This document shows positions 63,780-64,000 of a stretch of DNA of 64,000 bases, one piece after another. Where the stretch lies: NCBI RefSeq assembly GCF_049671645.1, contig NZ_JBATVG010000014.1:1-64000 (forward strand), given 5' to 3'. The position numbers and the translations under genes are program-made. Position 1 is the first letter of the stretch; each line of letters starts with the position of its first letter. A model generated the notes under the pieces. The model worked only from the letters and a program-made list of their open reading frames with translations, searched no databases and was not told where the DNA came from. The stretch is from Castellaniella sp049671645 (lineage in GTDB: Bacteria > Pseudomonadota > Gammaproteobacteria > Burkholderiales > Burkholderiaceae_B).

Positions 63780-64000
63780 TCAACCATAAGTGCGCAGGAA
63801 AAACACCACGGTGATGAAGAGCGTCAGCGCCAGGGTGCCGAAGCGGATGACCGGGGCCGGTATGCGCTTGCCCCACACCGCGCCCAGGTAGCCCCCGAGA
63901 CTGGCCGTCACCAGCATCACCCCGGTTTCCCGCCACTGGACGGCGCCCGCGCTGATGAAGATGATCACGGCCATGGTGTTGGCCACCGTGACCATCAGCA
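63780..64000 (-). CDS. TauE/SafE-family permease, 3' part only
   Basis: The last 73 codons or so of a membrane protein whose 5' part lies beyond the window. Visible are ANTMAVIIFISAGAV, ASLGGYLGAVWGKRIPAPVIRFGTLALT and a C-terminal hydrophobic helix ending FFLRTYG, the C-terminal half of the TauE/SafE pattern. It is a different copy from the one at 29644. The role is unknown. Confidence 0.8.
   Translation of the reverse strand, partial: LMVTVANTMAVIIFISAGAVQWRETGVMLVTASLGGYLGAVWGKRIPAPVIRFGTLALTLFITVVFFLRTYG

Noticed and set aside
63655..63936. Minus-strand open frame overlapping the small lipoprotein gene
   Set aside because: It is out of frame with the TauE/SafE segment, is Arg/Cys/Gly-rich and has no signature.

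Overview
The window is a high-GC, gene-dense chromosomal segment of a betaproteobacterium. It most likely comes from Burkholderiales, family Alcaligenaceae (Bordetella/Achromobacter/Castellaniella-like). This rests on the housekeeping blocks hrcA-hemH beside grpE-dnaK-dnaJ and nadK-recN-fur-bamE-dapB-murB, the icd protein, the betaproteobacterial porin, the DUF1841 protein and the MoxR/CoxE pair. The genus call is an inference from gene order and protein character. No plasmid, phage, transposase, rRNA or CRISPR signal was seen.

Layout. 0-4 kb: Smr-domain protein, EmrE-type multidrug pump, and a GAF-GAF-GGDEF-EAL cyclic-di-GMP protein. 4-9.5 kb: an Lrp regulator divergent from a likely amino-acid/sulfur run (cystathionine beta-lyase, AhpD-like protein, polar amino-acid ABC transporter, YfcF-type GST). 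9.5-18.5 kb: an accessory catabolic region (quinone oxidoreductase, RBBP9-type hydrolase, MFS transporter, AraC regulator, TauD-type dioxygenase, GntR regulator, BKACE/DUF849 enzyme, porin). 18.5-24.2 kb: icd, DUF1841, two small cytochromes c, MoxR ATPase, GNAT and CoxE-type VWA protein. 24.2-27.1 kb: a double-domain exported M16 peptidase. 27.2-32.9 kb: a coherent accessory locus with an exported cysteine-free racemase-fold protein, an ATZ/TRZ-type deaminase, a TauE/SafE permease, a LacI repressor and an NCS2 nucleobase permease. Three identical AAATCGATTT palindromes tie the deaminase operon and the permease together.

33-45 kb is the conserved core: dnaJ, dnaK and grpE with a sigma-32 promoter, then hemH, hrcA, nadK, recN, fur, bamE, dapB, murB and tRNA-Gly(GCC). 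Between 45.3 and 47.1 kb a YcaQ-type DNA glycosylase gene is bracketed by the real tRNA-Gly 3' end plus terminator and a second partial copy of both. 47.2-52.9 kb is accessory: an MBL hydrolase, cupin, AhpD-like and NAD(P)-binding protein run divergent from a CadC-type regulator with TPRs, then a methyltransferase-MarR pair with an 18-bp palindromic operator. 53-58.4 kb: MTA/SAH nucleosidase, esterase, DODA-type dioxygenase, LysR regulator, hypothetical membrane protein and FAD amine oxidase.

58.5-61.8 kb is a copper-associated run on the minus strand: DUF2946, YcnI and a CopC-CopD-YtkA-like fusion, followed by a GNAT gene. 61.8-63.3 kb is a queuosine operon, yhhQ-queC, preceded by what looks like a class I preQ1 riboswitch whose pseudoknot would cover the yhhQ ribosome-binding site. 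The window ends with a small YgdI/YgdR-type lipoprotein and the 3' part of a TauE/SafE permease. The strongest unexplained items are the preQ1 element, the LacI-controlled heterocycle locus, the dioxygenase-BKACE-porin cluster and the tRNA-Gly 3'-end duplication.
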